Assembly: GCA_017506865.1 (NCBI GenBank)
Contig: JAFCMP010000040.1
Span: forward strand, 362,523 to 426,522
DNA: 64,000 bases
Direction: 5' to 3'
Source of the DNA: Tribonema minus
Taxonomy: Eukaryota; Sar; Xanthophyceae; Tribonematales; Tribonemataceae
Positions 50,936-60,023 of the stretch are shown here, piece by piece. Positions within the stretch are counted from its first letter, which is position 1; each line of letters begins with the position of its first letter. A program made the position numbers and the translations under genes. Under the pieces are notes generated by a model. That model did no database searches. It was not told the DNA's origin and saw nothing but the letters and a program-made list of their open reading frames with translations.

Positions 50936-52327
50936 ATGCCCGCGTCAGGTGGAGTCATCCAGATCGCCGCCCGCGGCACCCAGGACGCCGTCATCAACGA
51001 CAGCCCCACCCACACCATCTGGCGCGCCGTCCACACGCGCTTCACCAGCTGCGCCATGGACGACGAGCTGCAGGAGCTCAGCAACTCGGGCTTCGACACC
51101 TCCTCCAGCGCCACCATCAACCGCTACGGCGACCTCATCTCCCGCGTCTCCCTGGAGATCGTCCTCCCCCCCCTGGCCGCCCCTGAGATCGCCATCGCCG
51201 GCGCCAGCCCCGCCGCCAACTACGCCCCCGCCGACTGCGCCGCCTACTACGTCAACTCCATCGGCTACGCCTGCTGGGAGGACGTACAGGTGGAGATCGG
51301 GGGCTCCCTCGTCGACCAGCTCTACAGCGACTTCGCCGTCATCTTCGAGGAGCTCGCGGGCCGCCCGGGCCTGCGCCTCGAGGAGTGCATCGGCAAGGTC
51401 CAGTACTCCGCGGAGGTGGACGACGACCTCATCGAGAAGGCCTCCCGCCAGCAGACCCTGTACGTCCCGCTCCCCCTCTGGATGAGCAAGTACCAGCCCG
51501 CCACCTGGGGCCTCGCCCTCCCGATCGTCGCCCTCACCTTCCACGACGTCCGCATCAAGATCAAGACGCGCCCCATCGCAGACTGCACTGTGGTCTGTCA
51601 CCGCGACGCCGTATCGCAAGCGTGGACGCTAGACGAGGGCCTGCTGCCCCTCAACGGCAACACCCTCACCCCCCTCGTCAACTCGGACCTGAAGATCCGC
51701 CTCATGATCACCTCCGTCTACCTGGACGTCACCGAGCGCGCGGCCATGAGCTCCGTCACCCACTCCTTCCTCATCAACACGGCCCAGCGCCAGATCGCCA
51801 CCGTCCCCGCCAACGTCTCCTCCAAGCTCGAGACCAAGCTGTACCTGAACCACCCCTGCAGCGCCATGACCTGGGTGGTGCGCCCCCTGAACTGGAACAC
51901 CAACGCGGGCCGCCGCCGCTTCTCATGCGGCTTCCGCGACCGCTACGACTTCTCCCACAAGGAGGCGGGCACCGTGACCTCGGCCCTCCCCTACGGCAAC
52001 GCCATCTCCCCCATCGCCAACGCCTCCCTCTCCCTCAACGGACACCAGAGGTGGCCCGTCGACATGCCCTCCTCCTACTTCACCAACCACCAGCCCTACG
52101 TCCACTGGCGCACCATGCCTGCTACGCCCATTATGACGTACAGCTTCGCATTAGAAGCGGCGCAGTGGCAGCCGACCTCGACGCTCAACTTCAGCCGTCT
52201 CGACCACGTGTCGCTGGGCTTCAACTTCAACGCCGAGCTGCAGGCGAGCGAGATGCTGGTGTTCGCGGAGGCCTACAACCTGCTGGTCATCCGCGATGGC
52301 CTCGGCGGGCTGAGGTTCAGCAACTAG
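50936..52327 (+). CDS. MCP: Major capsid protein, double jelly-roll
   Basis: 463 residues from ATG 50936, the usual size for nucleocytovirus capsid proteins (about 430-520). The start ASGGVIQIAARGTQDAVIND followed by HTIWRAVHTRFTSCAMDDELQEL is the hallmark N terminus of this family. INRYGDLISRVSLEIVLPPL continues the first jelly roll, and the second half carries LDVTERAAMSSVTHSFLI and FALEAAQWQPTSTLNFSRLDHVSLGF. The C-terminal segment ends in NLLVIRDGLGGLRFSN, as family members do. The protein forms the trimers of the icosahedral capsid. I rejected an in-frame ATG 69 bases upstream because the family starts at this Met. No frameshift or stop interrupts it, in contrast with several neighbours. 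An AATAAA lies 77 bases after the stop. Confidence 0.97.
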   Translation: MPASGGVIQIAARGTQDAVINDSPTHTIWRAVHTRFTSCAMDDELQELSNSGFDTSSSATINRYGDLISRVSLEIVLPPLAAPEIAIAGASPAANYAPADCAAYYVNSIGYACWEDVQVEIGGSLVDQLYSDFAVIFEELAGRPGLRLEECIGKVQYSAEVDDDLIEKASRQQTLYVPLPLWMSKYQPATWGLALPIVALTFHDVRIKIKTRPIADCTVVCHRDAVSQAWTLDEGLLPLNGNTLTPLVNSDLKIRLMITSVYLDVTERAAMSSVTHSFLINTAQRQIATVPANVSSKLETKLYLNHPCSAMTWVVRPLNWNTNAGRRRFSCGFRDRYDFSHKEAGTVTSALPYGNAISPIANASLSLNGHQRWPVDMPSSYFTNHQPYVHWRTMPATPIMTYSFALEAAQWQPTSTLNFSRLDHVSLGFNFNAELQASEMLVFAEAYNLLVIRDGLGGLRFSN

Positions 52328-52641
52328 ACGGCGACGTCCTTCGCCGTCGGCAGCCCGTCGTCCCAGACGCGGTGTGCCGGAGTCGTCCGCGCGGATGCCG
52401 TATAATAAATCCGCCCGGGCTTCTCACTCTATATACCTGGCCGCGTCCGTTTCTCTCTCATGTCGCCTTCTCTGCGCGCGTGTCCGCTCATCATGTCAGG
52501 TCGTGCTCGTTTGCGCGTGCTCGTCACCGGCTGCGTCGCCCCCCGTGTCCGCCCGATTAGCCACCCCCTCCGCCCCCCTGCCGCCCCCCGGCTCTGCCAC
52601 CCCCGACACTTCCTCTCTCGCGTTCACTCCCGCTCCCGCGG
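52328..52641. other. Spacer with AATAAA and TATATA
   Basis: AATAAA at 52404-52409 is placed to end the capsid transcript, and TATATA at 52430-52435 could begin the next one about 205 bases before its start codon. No gene is seen. Confidence 0.5.
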
Positions 52642-54336
52642 ATGCCCATCTCTCAGCACCAGGTCGACGCGTACGTCGCGGATCTGGTGGAGGCACGGGG
52701 GCTGGCGCTCAACCCGCGGGCGGCGCCCGACCCCGATGCTGAGACGGAGCCGCCGCCCGCCAAGAAGCCGAAACGGGTGCGACTGAAGCCCGTGCTGAGC
52801 GAGTGCGGGTTCCCCGGTTGCTCGGTAACGTGCTACCGCAAGTTTTGCGAGGAGCACCGGTCGCATACCATATGCTGCGAGAGCACTTGCGGCAAGAGAG
52901 CGAGCTACAACTTCATCGGCGCCGGCGTCAGGTGGTGCGCGGAGCACAAGTCCCCCGGCATGGTGTCGGTAGCCGGACAGAGGAAATGTGAGTCAGCGGG
53001 GTGCGTCAAGAGGGCGTCGTTCGGGACTGAGTAGCAGGTCCCCGTCCGTTGCAAGGCGCACAGGGAGGACCACATGGAGAACGTCGTAATCAAGCGCTGC
53101 GAGACTCCGGGGTGCAAGAAGCAGCCCGTGTACGGGTTGCCGGGAGGTCGAGCGAAGCACTGCTCGCCCCACGCAGAAGAGGGAGAGGGGGACGTCAAGA
53201 ACAAGAGGTGCACCGGACCCGGGTGCACAAAGCAGCCAGCGTACGGAACTCCATCGTCGAAGCGGGCGACGCACCGCGCGGACCATCGTTCGCCGGACAT
53301 GGTCGACGTCAACAACGCATTGTGCTCGCGCCCGGGGTGCATCAAGCGTCCGACGTTCGCGGCTCCCGGCGAGCGCGCAGACCGCTGCGCGGCGCACAGG
53401 CTGGACGGAGACGTCGACATGAAGAATCGGAAGTGCGACTTCCCCGGGTGCGACCGCGTCCGCAACTACGGACCCCAAGGAGGCAGGGCGACGCGCTGCG
53501 CCGGCCACAAGGAGGCAGGGTTCGTCGACGTCAACGCGCCTAGATGCGACTGGCTCGGGTGCAGACACCGGCCCACGTTCGGGACGGAGAGCAAGAGGCC
53601 CAGCCGTTGCGGAGCTCACAGGACGGAGGAGATGTGGGATGTCGTCAACCGCACGTGCGAGCGGGAGGGGTGCGAGGTGCAGCCCAGGTACGGGTTCCCC
53701 GACGAGTCCCCCCGTTTCTGCGTCGCTCACAGGGAGGAGGGGATGGAGGACCACGTCACCGCGCGGTGCGAGCACGGGCGGCGCCTCAACTCGTGCCTGG
53801 GGAACATCTGCGGCCTGGACGTGCCCCGCAAATCGCGCGAGGAGCTGTTCGCCACTTCGGCGGCGTTCCTGGCGGTGCTCGAGCCCGCGCCAGCAGACGA
53901 CCCCCTGGAGGAGTACGTGTCGTGCCTAGACCGCGTCGTCCGGCTGCCCGACGGCACCCGGTGCGAGCCGGACCTGCTGCTGCCGGGGGAGCGCGTCTTC
54001 GAGTACGACGGGCGGCTGTACCACGGCACCACGTGGCGCGACGTCCCCTCCGAGGACGCCCGCAAGACGCGGGGACTGGCGCAGCTCGGTTTCGAGGTCA
54101 CCCGCTACCGCGACGGGCTGCCCCCCGTGGAGGGGGCGACCAACGTCGTCGTGGACGCGACGCGGGGGCTCGAGGCCCTCGCGCGGCAGGTGGCGGAGCA
54201 CCACGGGCGGGAGTTCACGAGGGCCTTCTGGCTGCGGGCGGACTCGCTCGCGCGCAGGGCGTACATGAGACTCGCCCAGAGGGGCGTACGGACGCAGCAG
54301 ACTCTGATGGACCGGTTCCTCGTGTCCGCGGCCTGA
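52642..54336 (+). CDS. EsV-1-7-type cysteine-repeat protein with nuclease-like C terminus, interrupted by in-frame TAG
   Basis: One frame runs from ATG 52642 to the stop at 54336 but for a TAG at 53032-53034; uninterrupted it would be about 564 residues. It holds about eight repeats of the pattern C-x4-C-x15/16-C-x2-H-x12, as in CETPGCKKQPVYG...HCSPH and CSRPGCIKRPTF...RCAAH. This is the EsV-1-7 repeat, named after a protein of Ectocarpus virus EsV-1. The repeat starting CTGPGC has His in place of its third Cys. After the repeats comes a domain resembling the PD-(D/E)XK nucleases of the Vsr/DUF559 type: RCEPDLLLPGERVFEYDGRLYHG and a later LGFEVTRYRDG. The C terminus ends QTLMDRFLVSAA, similar to a PCNA-binding box. 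The TAG falls inside the third repeat, where both halves still align, so it looks like a point nonsense change. The downstream half could be expressed alone from ATG 53074. Confidence 0.85.
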
Positions 54337-55022
54337 CCGGATCGGGGCCGCGCGCACGCGTCAATGATACGATTCCGACATCTCTTATCGTCAACTTCCA
54401 TTCGTGTCTCTCCTCATCGGTCGAGTGCCTGGAGTGCGTGCGTGCGCGTTCGCATCCCTGTGCGTGCGGTTCGGGCGCGTTCGTGGAGACGGCGCGGCGT
54501 CGTGAGCGGGAGGCCGAGGCAGCAGGCGGAGATATGTGATGTGATGTATCGAGCGGCGGCCGCGCCGCGCAGCGCTGATATTCCTCCTCCTCCTCCTCCT
54601 CCTCCCGGCCGTCGTCCCTGCCTAGAGGTCGTATGTGACGAACATCATATCCGCGCTGAAGCAGGCACACATGAACAGCAGCAGGTAGGCCCGCAGATAC
54701 TCCGACTCGGGACACGCCAACAATCCGACGATCCCCGCGGCAAAACAGGGCATGGCGCACGCGTCAGCGAGTTTCGACAATCGCATGGTGCGGGGTCTCT
54801 GACCTCTGGCGCTCTACAAGAATTGTCACTCACACCTCAGCAGGCTCTCATGGACCGGTCCCTCGTGTCCGCGGCCTGAGCGGCCCGACTTGCCTCGCGT
54901 GCGTGCGTGCGCATTCACGTGCGGGTGCGTGCGGTTCGGGCGGGTTCGTCGAGGCGGCGCGGCGTCGCGAGCGGGAGGCGAGCCAGCAGGCGGAGGCGCG
55001 TGATGTGGTGTATTGAGCGGCG
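54293..55022. repeat. Segmental duplication of the 3' end of the EsV-1-7 gene
   Basis: The last ~45 bases of the EsV-1-7 gene and its 3' flank (54293-54557) recur at 54835-55022 with small differences. Both copies run from CAGCAG...ATGGACCGG through GTCCGCGGCCTGA to GTGATGTATCGAGCGGCGG or its variant. The second copy encodes the same C-terminal tail with Phe changed to Ser, but the body of the gene is missing. The two copies bracket a small membrane-protein frame. Confidence 0.85.
54622..54786 (-). CDS. Small membrane protein, 54 residues
   Basis: From ATG 54786 the frame reads MRLSKLADACAMPCFAAGIVGLLACPES, then YLRAYLLLFMCACFSADMMFV and stops at TAG 54622. It has two hydrophobic segments joined by a short charged turn, a form common in small viral membrane proteins. 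It lies between the two copies of a segmental duplication and may have been brought in with it. No homologue is recognised. Confidence 0.45.
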   Translation of the reverse strand: MRLSKLADACAMPCFAAGIVGLLACPESEYLRAYLLLFMCACFSADMMFVTYDL

Positions 55023-55028
55023 GTCGCT

Positions 55029-56769
55029 CTAGTCCTCCCCCGCTTCCTCCTCGTCGTCGTCCGCGGCTTCGCTGTCGCCGCTCCCGACCTCGTACTCGTC
55101 GCTCTCCGAGTCGCTGTCGGAGCAGTCGGTGCGCTCGTGATAGCGGTCCTCGTCTCCGTCCGCCGCGACGGATACGAACTGGACGGTCCAGACGCCGTCG
55201 TGCCAGCGGGTGATGAGGATCTCCGCCCTCCCGCCGTCGGGCTCGCCCTCGTCCCGGTCCCGGGCTCCGTCGTCGTCCCGGAACGGCGCGCGGAAGCACC
55301 AGTGGTCCTGCCGCCCCGTGAACTGCTCCCGCGCCGCGCCGAAGGACGTCCCGTAGCCCGTCGGGTCGGCGACGGGAGGGACGTTGACGAACTCCACGAC
55401 GATCCCGGAAGTCCACTTCCTCGTCCCGGCGAGGCGCCTCGCGCGCCGCTCCGCCATCGCCGCGGCAATCGCCCGCAGGATCCTCCCGTCCCCCGCCTCG
55501 GGCGGGGCCGCTCCCTCCAGCGCCCAGACGGTGTCGAGGTCTGACGGGGGGGGGACGGGGTCCGGCGCCGCCGCCAGGCCCTCCGCGAGGCTCTCGTAGT
55601 CGACCTCCGGCGCGGGCGAGTCCCGGTGCGGGCGGTCCCACTGGAAGGTCGCGTGCGTCGCGCGCACGCCCCGGGGGACGACGGCCCGCCCCCCTCCGGC
55701 GTCCCCGACGCGGATCGTCATCGTGAAGTGCCCGTGGCACGTCAGCCGCGCTCCGTCGCGCAGCAGGTCCGCGGCCGCCGACTCCCCGGCGCGGCAGCCG
55801 AAGCGCCCGAGCCTCGGCCTCAGCGCCCGCAGCAGCAGGCTCAGTCCCGCTCGCCGCTCCGGGGAGTCGACGTCGACGTGCAGAGGCGCCCGCGACCTCG
55901 CAGCGCGGGCGGGCCTGTACTCCAGCCACCTCCCGAACCCAGGGCCGGTCGCCGGGGCGGTGCACCCCGCCCCCGCGCGTCGCCCAGAGGACGGCTTCGA
56001 CGGACGCGTGGACAGCCGAGAGGAGACCCGCATCCCGGTCCGCGCCGTCCGCGTCCCCGTCCGCCCTCGTCCTCGCGGCGACGTCCGCCGCCCGCCGCAC
56101 CGTCCTCCCCCCGTAGAACGCGAGCAGCAGGCGCAGGTCGTCGACCGCGACGGTCACGACGGCGGGGTCGTCGGGCGTGGCGTCGAGCGGGACCGCGAAG
56201 CCCGGGAGCCGCGGCAGCCTGTACGGGCAGCGGTCCCCGGAGTCGTCGCGGACGGCGGTCAGCGGGGGGGCGACCGCCCGCTGGGAGGCCCGCAGCTCCC
56301 TGCGCCTCGCGCGGTCGACGGGGCCGAGGTACGAGTACACGTCCACGGGCAGGGGTCCCGGGGCGCAGAAGGGCTCGTCCTCCAGCAGCGGGGCCCCGGG
56401 TGCCGCGGAGCCGTGCAGGGCGAGCCGGGCGGCGAGGTACGGGCCCTCCGCGGCGGGGTCCGGGCGCGCCGCCAGCAGGCCCAGCCCCTCCCTGAAGAGC
56501 GCCCGCAGCCTGATGCCCTCCGGCAGAGTCGGGTCGGCCCCCGCCCCCGCGGCGGCGGCGGCGGCGACCTCCGCGAACGCGGCCGCGGCCCCCTTCGGGG
56601 GGGCCGGCGGCGAGTCGGCCCCCGCCGCCAGTCCCGCCGCCGGTCCCGCCGCCGGTCCCGCCGACGCCGCAGCCGCCCGCCCTCCCGCGCGCCCCCTGCG
56701 GCGAGGCGCCGCGGCCGTCTCGGTCCTCGCGCGCTTGCGCCGCCGCGCCGCCTCGGCGCGACTCGGCAT
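55029..56769 (-). CDS. Uncharacterised viral protein, one frameshift
   Basis: From ATG 56769 (MPSRAEAARRRKRARTE) the frame is protein-like to about codon 265 (FCAPGPLPVDVYSYLGPVDRARRRELRAS, VVTVAVDDLRLLLAFYGGRTV, LSAVHASVEAVLWATRGGG). It then turns into Arg/Pro-rich shadow. A second frame takes over at the same place (CTAPATGPGFGRWLEYRPA) and runs to the stop at 55029 through LTCHGHFTMTIRVG, WTSGIVVEFVNVPPV and an acidic tail DSDSESDEYEVGSGDSEAADDDEEEAGED. The change falls in G runs at 55964-55974. Joined, it would be about 580 residues. No catalytic motif or known domain is seen. The shift is a real mutation or an indel error. Confidence 0.65.
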
Positions 56770-56846
56770 CGGGCGCGTGCGCTGATGCGTGCGCGTGCTC
56801 GTGCTCGTGTGCAGGCGCGTGTGTGTGCAGGCGCGTGTGTGTGCAG

Positions 56847-56847
<1 letters not shown>

Positions 56848-56877
<30 letters not shown>
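56848..56877. repeat. (GT)n microsatellite
   Basis: A GT run preceded by several GTGTGTGCAGGCGC units lies upstream of the minus-strand gene starting at 56769. Confidence 0.9.
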
Positions 56878-56937
56878 GTCGCCGGTCCAATTGCCCGCCG
56901 TCAGTGCTCTGCGACGAACCCTCGTTGTGAGTCTAAC

Positions 56938-57062
56938 CCTAGTCGGGACACCTCAGGCCAACCCAGATCATCTGGCAAAACTCGGGAGACCCACACCCAT
57001 GGGTGGGGGCCTGAGACATCCCCTCGATTTGAGTGAATCAGCCCCCGGCGTCCCGACTAGGG
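56938..57062 (-). repeat. Single inverted-repeat element, reverse orientation
   Basis: A 125-bp copy with CCCTAGTCGGGACACC at one end and GGCGTCCCGACTAGGG at the other. Its core is the reverse complement of the array copies (AGATCATCTGGCAAAA...CCCATGGGTGGGGG). A GTAGGTAGGTATACGACG motif follows about 40 bases on. Confidence 0.92.
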
Positions 57063-57194
57063 CTTGAATGTGTATGGTAGCAACTAGGGTATGCGGAGGG
57101 TAGGTAGGTATACGACGATTGTTTCAAAACACTGCCGAGTGCCGCCACCGCCAGGGACCGCCTCGCCGCGGTCGCTGATGCAGAAGCTCGTCTG

Positions 57195-57482
57195 ATGGTG
57201 GCCGCGCGCTCCGGAGATGCCGTCGGCGTGAGGGAGCTGATGCAGCACGACGCGTCGGTGCTAGCGACCGATGAGTGCGGTCGCAATGCTCTCATGCTGG
57301 CGGCAAAGCACTGTCGCACCGACTGCGTCACGGCGCTGCTGGCTCACGACGCGTCTGCTCAAGTGACGGCATCCGACTCATCGCCGTGCTGCTGCACTGA
57401 GAGACGAGGAACTGCCGTGGCCATGCCGAGCCGATGCTTTGAAATGCGTGTGGGTGATACTGCTGCGATGTGCGCCAAGTGA
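57195..57482 (+). pseudogene. Ankyrin-repeat gene fragment
   Basis: The frame reads MVAARSGDAVGVRELMQHDASVLATDECGR, then NALMLAAKHCRTDCVTALLAHDA: about two canonical ankyrin repeats. Related codons extend upstream of the ATG to about 57,132 (ARDRLAAVADAEARL), immediately after the repeat element, so the N terminus seems cut off. After the second repeat the sequence loses the pattern and ends at 57482. I read it as a truncated copy. Confidence 0.6.
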
Positions 57483-57571
57483 GAACCAGGCGGATGTTGG
57501 AAGGATCCAAACAAGTCGTGCAGCGCGGAGCTTCGTCGAAAGAAGAGTCTATTACCACGCAGCCATCGACC

Positions 57572-58459
57572 TCATTGCGGGCAGCCGTTCGCGCGTGCCC
57601 ACTGCCACACGTCGAGGTGCCCGCCCGCTGCCGCCTTCGCACACGTCTGCGCATCCCAGGGGCAGCCCTCGGCGCGTGCCCACTGCAGCACGTCGAGGTG
57701 CCCGCCCGCTGCCGCGTGAGCGCACGTGCGCGCGTCCCATGGGCAGCCCTCGGCGCGTGCCCAGCGCAGCACGGCGAGGTGCCCGCCCGCTGCCGCGTGA
57801 GCGCACGTGCGCGCGTCCCAGGGGCAACCCTCGCCGCGTGCCCAGCGCAGCACGGCGAGGTGCCCGCCCCTCGCCGCCCCAGCGCACGTATGCGTGTCCC
57901 AGTGGCAGCCCTCACCACGCGCCCACTGCAGCACGGCCAGGTGCCCGCGCAATGCCAAGCCGGAGCACGTACGGGCATCCCACGGGCAGCCCGCGGCGTG
58001 TGCCCAGCGCAGCACCTCGAGGTGCCCGCCGTCCGCCGCGATGGAGCACGTATTGGCATCCCAGGGGCAGCCCTGGGCGCGTGCCCACTTCAGCACGTCG
58101 AGGTGCCCGCCCCCCGCCGCGAATGCGCACGTCTGCGCATCCCAGGGACAGCCCTCGCCATGCGCCCACCGCAGCACGTCGAGGTGCCCGTGCCATGCCA
58201 CTTCGGAGCACGTGTCTTCGTCCAACGGGCAGCCGTAGGCGCACGCCCAGCGCAGCAGCGTCACGGACCGCACCATGTCCGATATGTACATGCGTGGGAA
58301 TTCGCCACCGGTGATGCGATCGCATGACCTCATCCAGGTTTTGCATACGAGCATGATCTGGATGCCGTGGCGAGGCACAAGATACTCCAGCACGTTGTCG
58401 ATCGTATGAAGTACCTGCAAGGTGACAGCACGGAAGAAAATGATGAGACCACCGCACAC
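57572..58459 (-). CDS. F-box-like/ankyrin-repeat protein of the GCPWD-x-TC type
   Basis: The C-terminal 230 residues hold nine repeats of about 26 residues following C-x-x-A-A-x-x-G-H-L-x-V-L-x-W-A-R-x-x-G-C-P-W-D. This ankyrin variant is expanded in giant viruses and some algae. The N terminus VLHTIDNVLEYLVPRHGIQIMLVCKTWMRSC resembles an F-box. The frame's upstream limit is a GTG, and a good splice acceptor (CACCTTGCAG) precedes the F-box segment near 58,415. The gene may therefore be spliced with an upstream exon near 58,480-58,580, unlike the viral genes around it. The first in-frame ATG (58354) would remove the F-box. G+C is lower than in the neighbours. F-box/ankyrin proteins recruit targets to SCF ubiquitin ligases; the target here is unknown. 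Confidence 0.85.
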   Translation of the reverse strand: MCGGLIIFFRAVTLQVLHTIDNVLEYLVPRHGIQIMLVCKTWMRSCDRITGGEFPRMYISDMVRSVTLLRWACAYGCPLDEDTCSEVAWHGHLDVLRWAHGEGCPWDAQTCAFAAGGGHLDVLKWARAQGCPWDANTCSIAADGGHLEVLRWAHAAGCPWDARTCSGLALRGHLAVLQWARGEGCHWDTHTCAGAARGGHLAVLRWARGEGCPWDARTCAHAAAGGHLAVLRWARAEGCPWDARTCAHAAAGGHLDVLQWARAEGCPWDAQTCAKAAAGGHLDVWQWARANGCPQ

Positions 58460-59085
58460 AGCTCAGCTGCAGAATCGCGTGGAGCAGTACTGCGACGAAA
58501 TACAGGAGCGGAAGTCGAGAGCATGCAGGCGATGCGTGGAGCAGCAGCTGCGCCATCGTGGCGCGTGCGCCGTGGAGTCATAACGGTAACTCACGTCCAA
58601 AGCTTGCAGATCAGGATCCATGGGGGCCAGGGCGCGAGGTCGCTGCGTCAGCTGTTTAGACCGGAAGTGCGTATCTGTGGTGGCCTTCAGCGCTGAAGTT
58701 CAACTTCACGAAGCAAGAGTCGACACTACACACAAACACGGATAGCGGGGGTCGCGACACCAAGCGAGCCAAGACGGCGACGAGCGGGGATCCAGCTACA
58801 AATGCTGCAGGTGTGAGCAGCAGGTAGATGTGGTGGGCTCACCGGCGGTATGCTCGCTCATTGCTGCAGGCGACAGAAGGCTCTACGACGCTCTCTTCTG
58901 CGACTCCTACGAGCCCGTCGTGGTGGCCCAAGCACTGGAGGGAGGGCTTGTGTACGACTGTAAGCTACTAGGGGTGGAGGGGGTAGGTAGGTATACGACG
59001 GTTTTCGAACCCTCGTTGTCACTAAACCCTAGTCGCGCGAGGGGCTACGGCTACGACGCGTATTCTACTGTACTACCGCACGGGC
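58460..59085. other. Possible upstream ankyrin exon, gene fragment and degenerate repeat
   Basis: The left part may hold a first exon of the ankyrin gene. On the plus strand, 58,833-58,970 reads like a fragment of a protein (VCSLIAAGDRRLYDALFCDSYEP) without a proper start. It runs straight into GTAGGTAGGTATACGACG and a partial element end (TAAACCCTAGTCG, about 59,024-59,036), so it was probably cut by the repeat. Confidence 0.45.
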
Positions 59086-59683
59086 CTAGAACCAGTCCTC
59101 GTAGTAGTCCCGGGGTATCTCGCGGTCGTCGTAGCCGTCGTCGTCGGCGGCGGCGGGCGGCCCGGGCCACGCGTCCGGCCCCGCGAACGCGTGCGGGAAC
59201 GCCCAGTACATCTCCTCCATGCTGAGGCGGCGCACCGTCACACGGGGAGTCGTAGCGTCCACCAGCACTCCCGCCGCGCCGTCGGGCCGGACGAGAGCCG
59301 CGCAGAAGGCCCCCGGCTCCCTCGGCATCATCAGCACCGCCGCCCGGGAGTCCGCCAGCTCCCCCAGCAGCTCCCCGAGGTCGAACGCGGAGGGCACGTC
59401 TCCCCCCCCCCCTCGCGGCGCCGAGCGCCGACAGGTGCAGCCTGGCCCTCGCGCAGCCGGCCATGCACGGCTCGAGGGCCCGCCTCGCCGCCGCGACTCC
59501 GGCCTCCCTGGCGGCGATCAGAGGGTGCGCGGGGGCCCTGACGGCGGCGGGCCTGACCACCAAGGGAGGGCCGTGGGACGGGGCGCGCCGGGCGGGAGGA
59601 GGCGGGGGGGAAGGGCGGGCGGGAGGCTCGGTGCAGCCGCGCGCGCCGCCGACGCGTTCGAAGTAGGGGCTGACGAGGCTCAT
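59086..59683 (-). CDS. Uncharacterised viral protein, one frameshift in a homopolymer
   Basis: From ATG 59683 (MSLVSPYFERVGGARG) the frame is reasonable to LHLSALGAARGG. A C-run on the plus strand (59,400-59,411) follows, and a second frame continues with VPSAFDLGELLGELADSRAAVLMMP, VRRLSMEEMYWAFPHAF and the acidic end DDREIPRDYYEDWF at 59086. Joined, it is about 198 residues. The shift in a run of about ten identical bases is a typical place for an assembly indel. No family recognised. Confidence 0.6.
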
Positions 59684-59803
59684 GTGAGGTGCTTGCAGGT
59701 GCTTGCAGGCGCGCTCGCGCGAGGGAGAGGGAGAAGTGAGAGGATACGCCCCCGGGGGGAAAGCCGAGTACGGGCTTACCCCCCCCGCCCCCTCCCCCGG
59801 CCG

Positions 59804-59953
59804 TCACCGCCGCGGCCGTCCTCCGACCGCCCCGACGTAGGCGCTCACGAAACGCGGGTCGCCCTCGGGCAGGGAGACGGACGTCCACGCGGACTCCGGC
59901 GGGGACGCGAACCGCCGCCACCACAGACGCAACGAGACGGGGATGCGGAACAT
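59804..59953 (-). CDS. Small basic protein, 49 residues
   Basis: From ATG 59953 the frame reads MFRIPVSLRLWWRRFASPPESAW, then TSVSLPEGDPRFVSAYVGAVGG, ending TGA at 59804. The mix of residues is protein-like, and it fits between two genes on the same strand. No homologue is recognised. Confidence 0.4.
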   Translation of the reverse strand: MFRIPVSLRLWWRRFASPPESAWTSVSLPEGDPRFVSAYVGAVGGRPRR

Positions 59954-60023
59954 GACCGGGGCGCTGAGGAGGGGGGGGAGACGAAAACGGGCGACCGCGG
60001 GGCGCGGGGCGCGGGGGGCGGTG

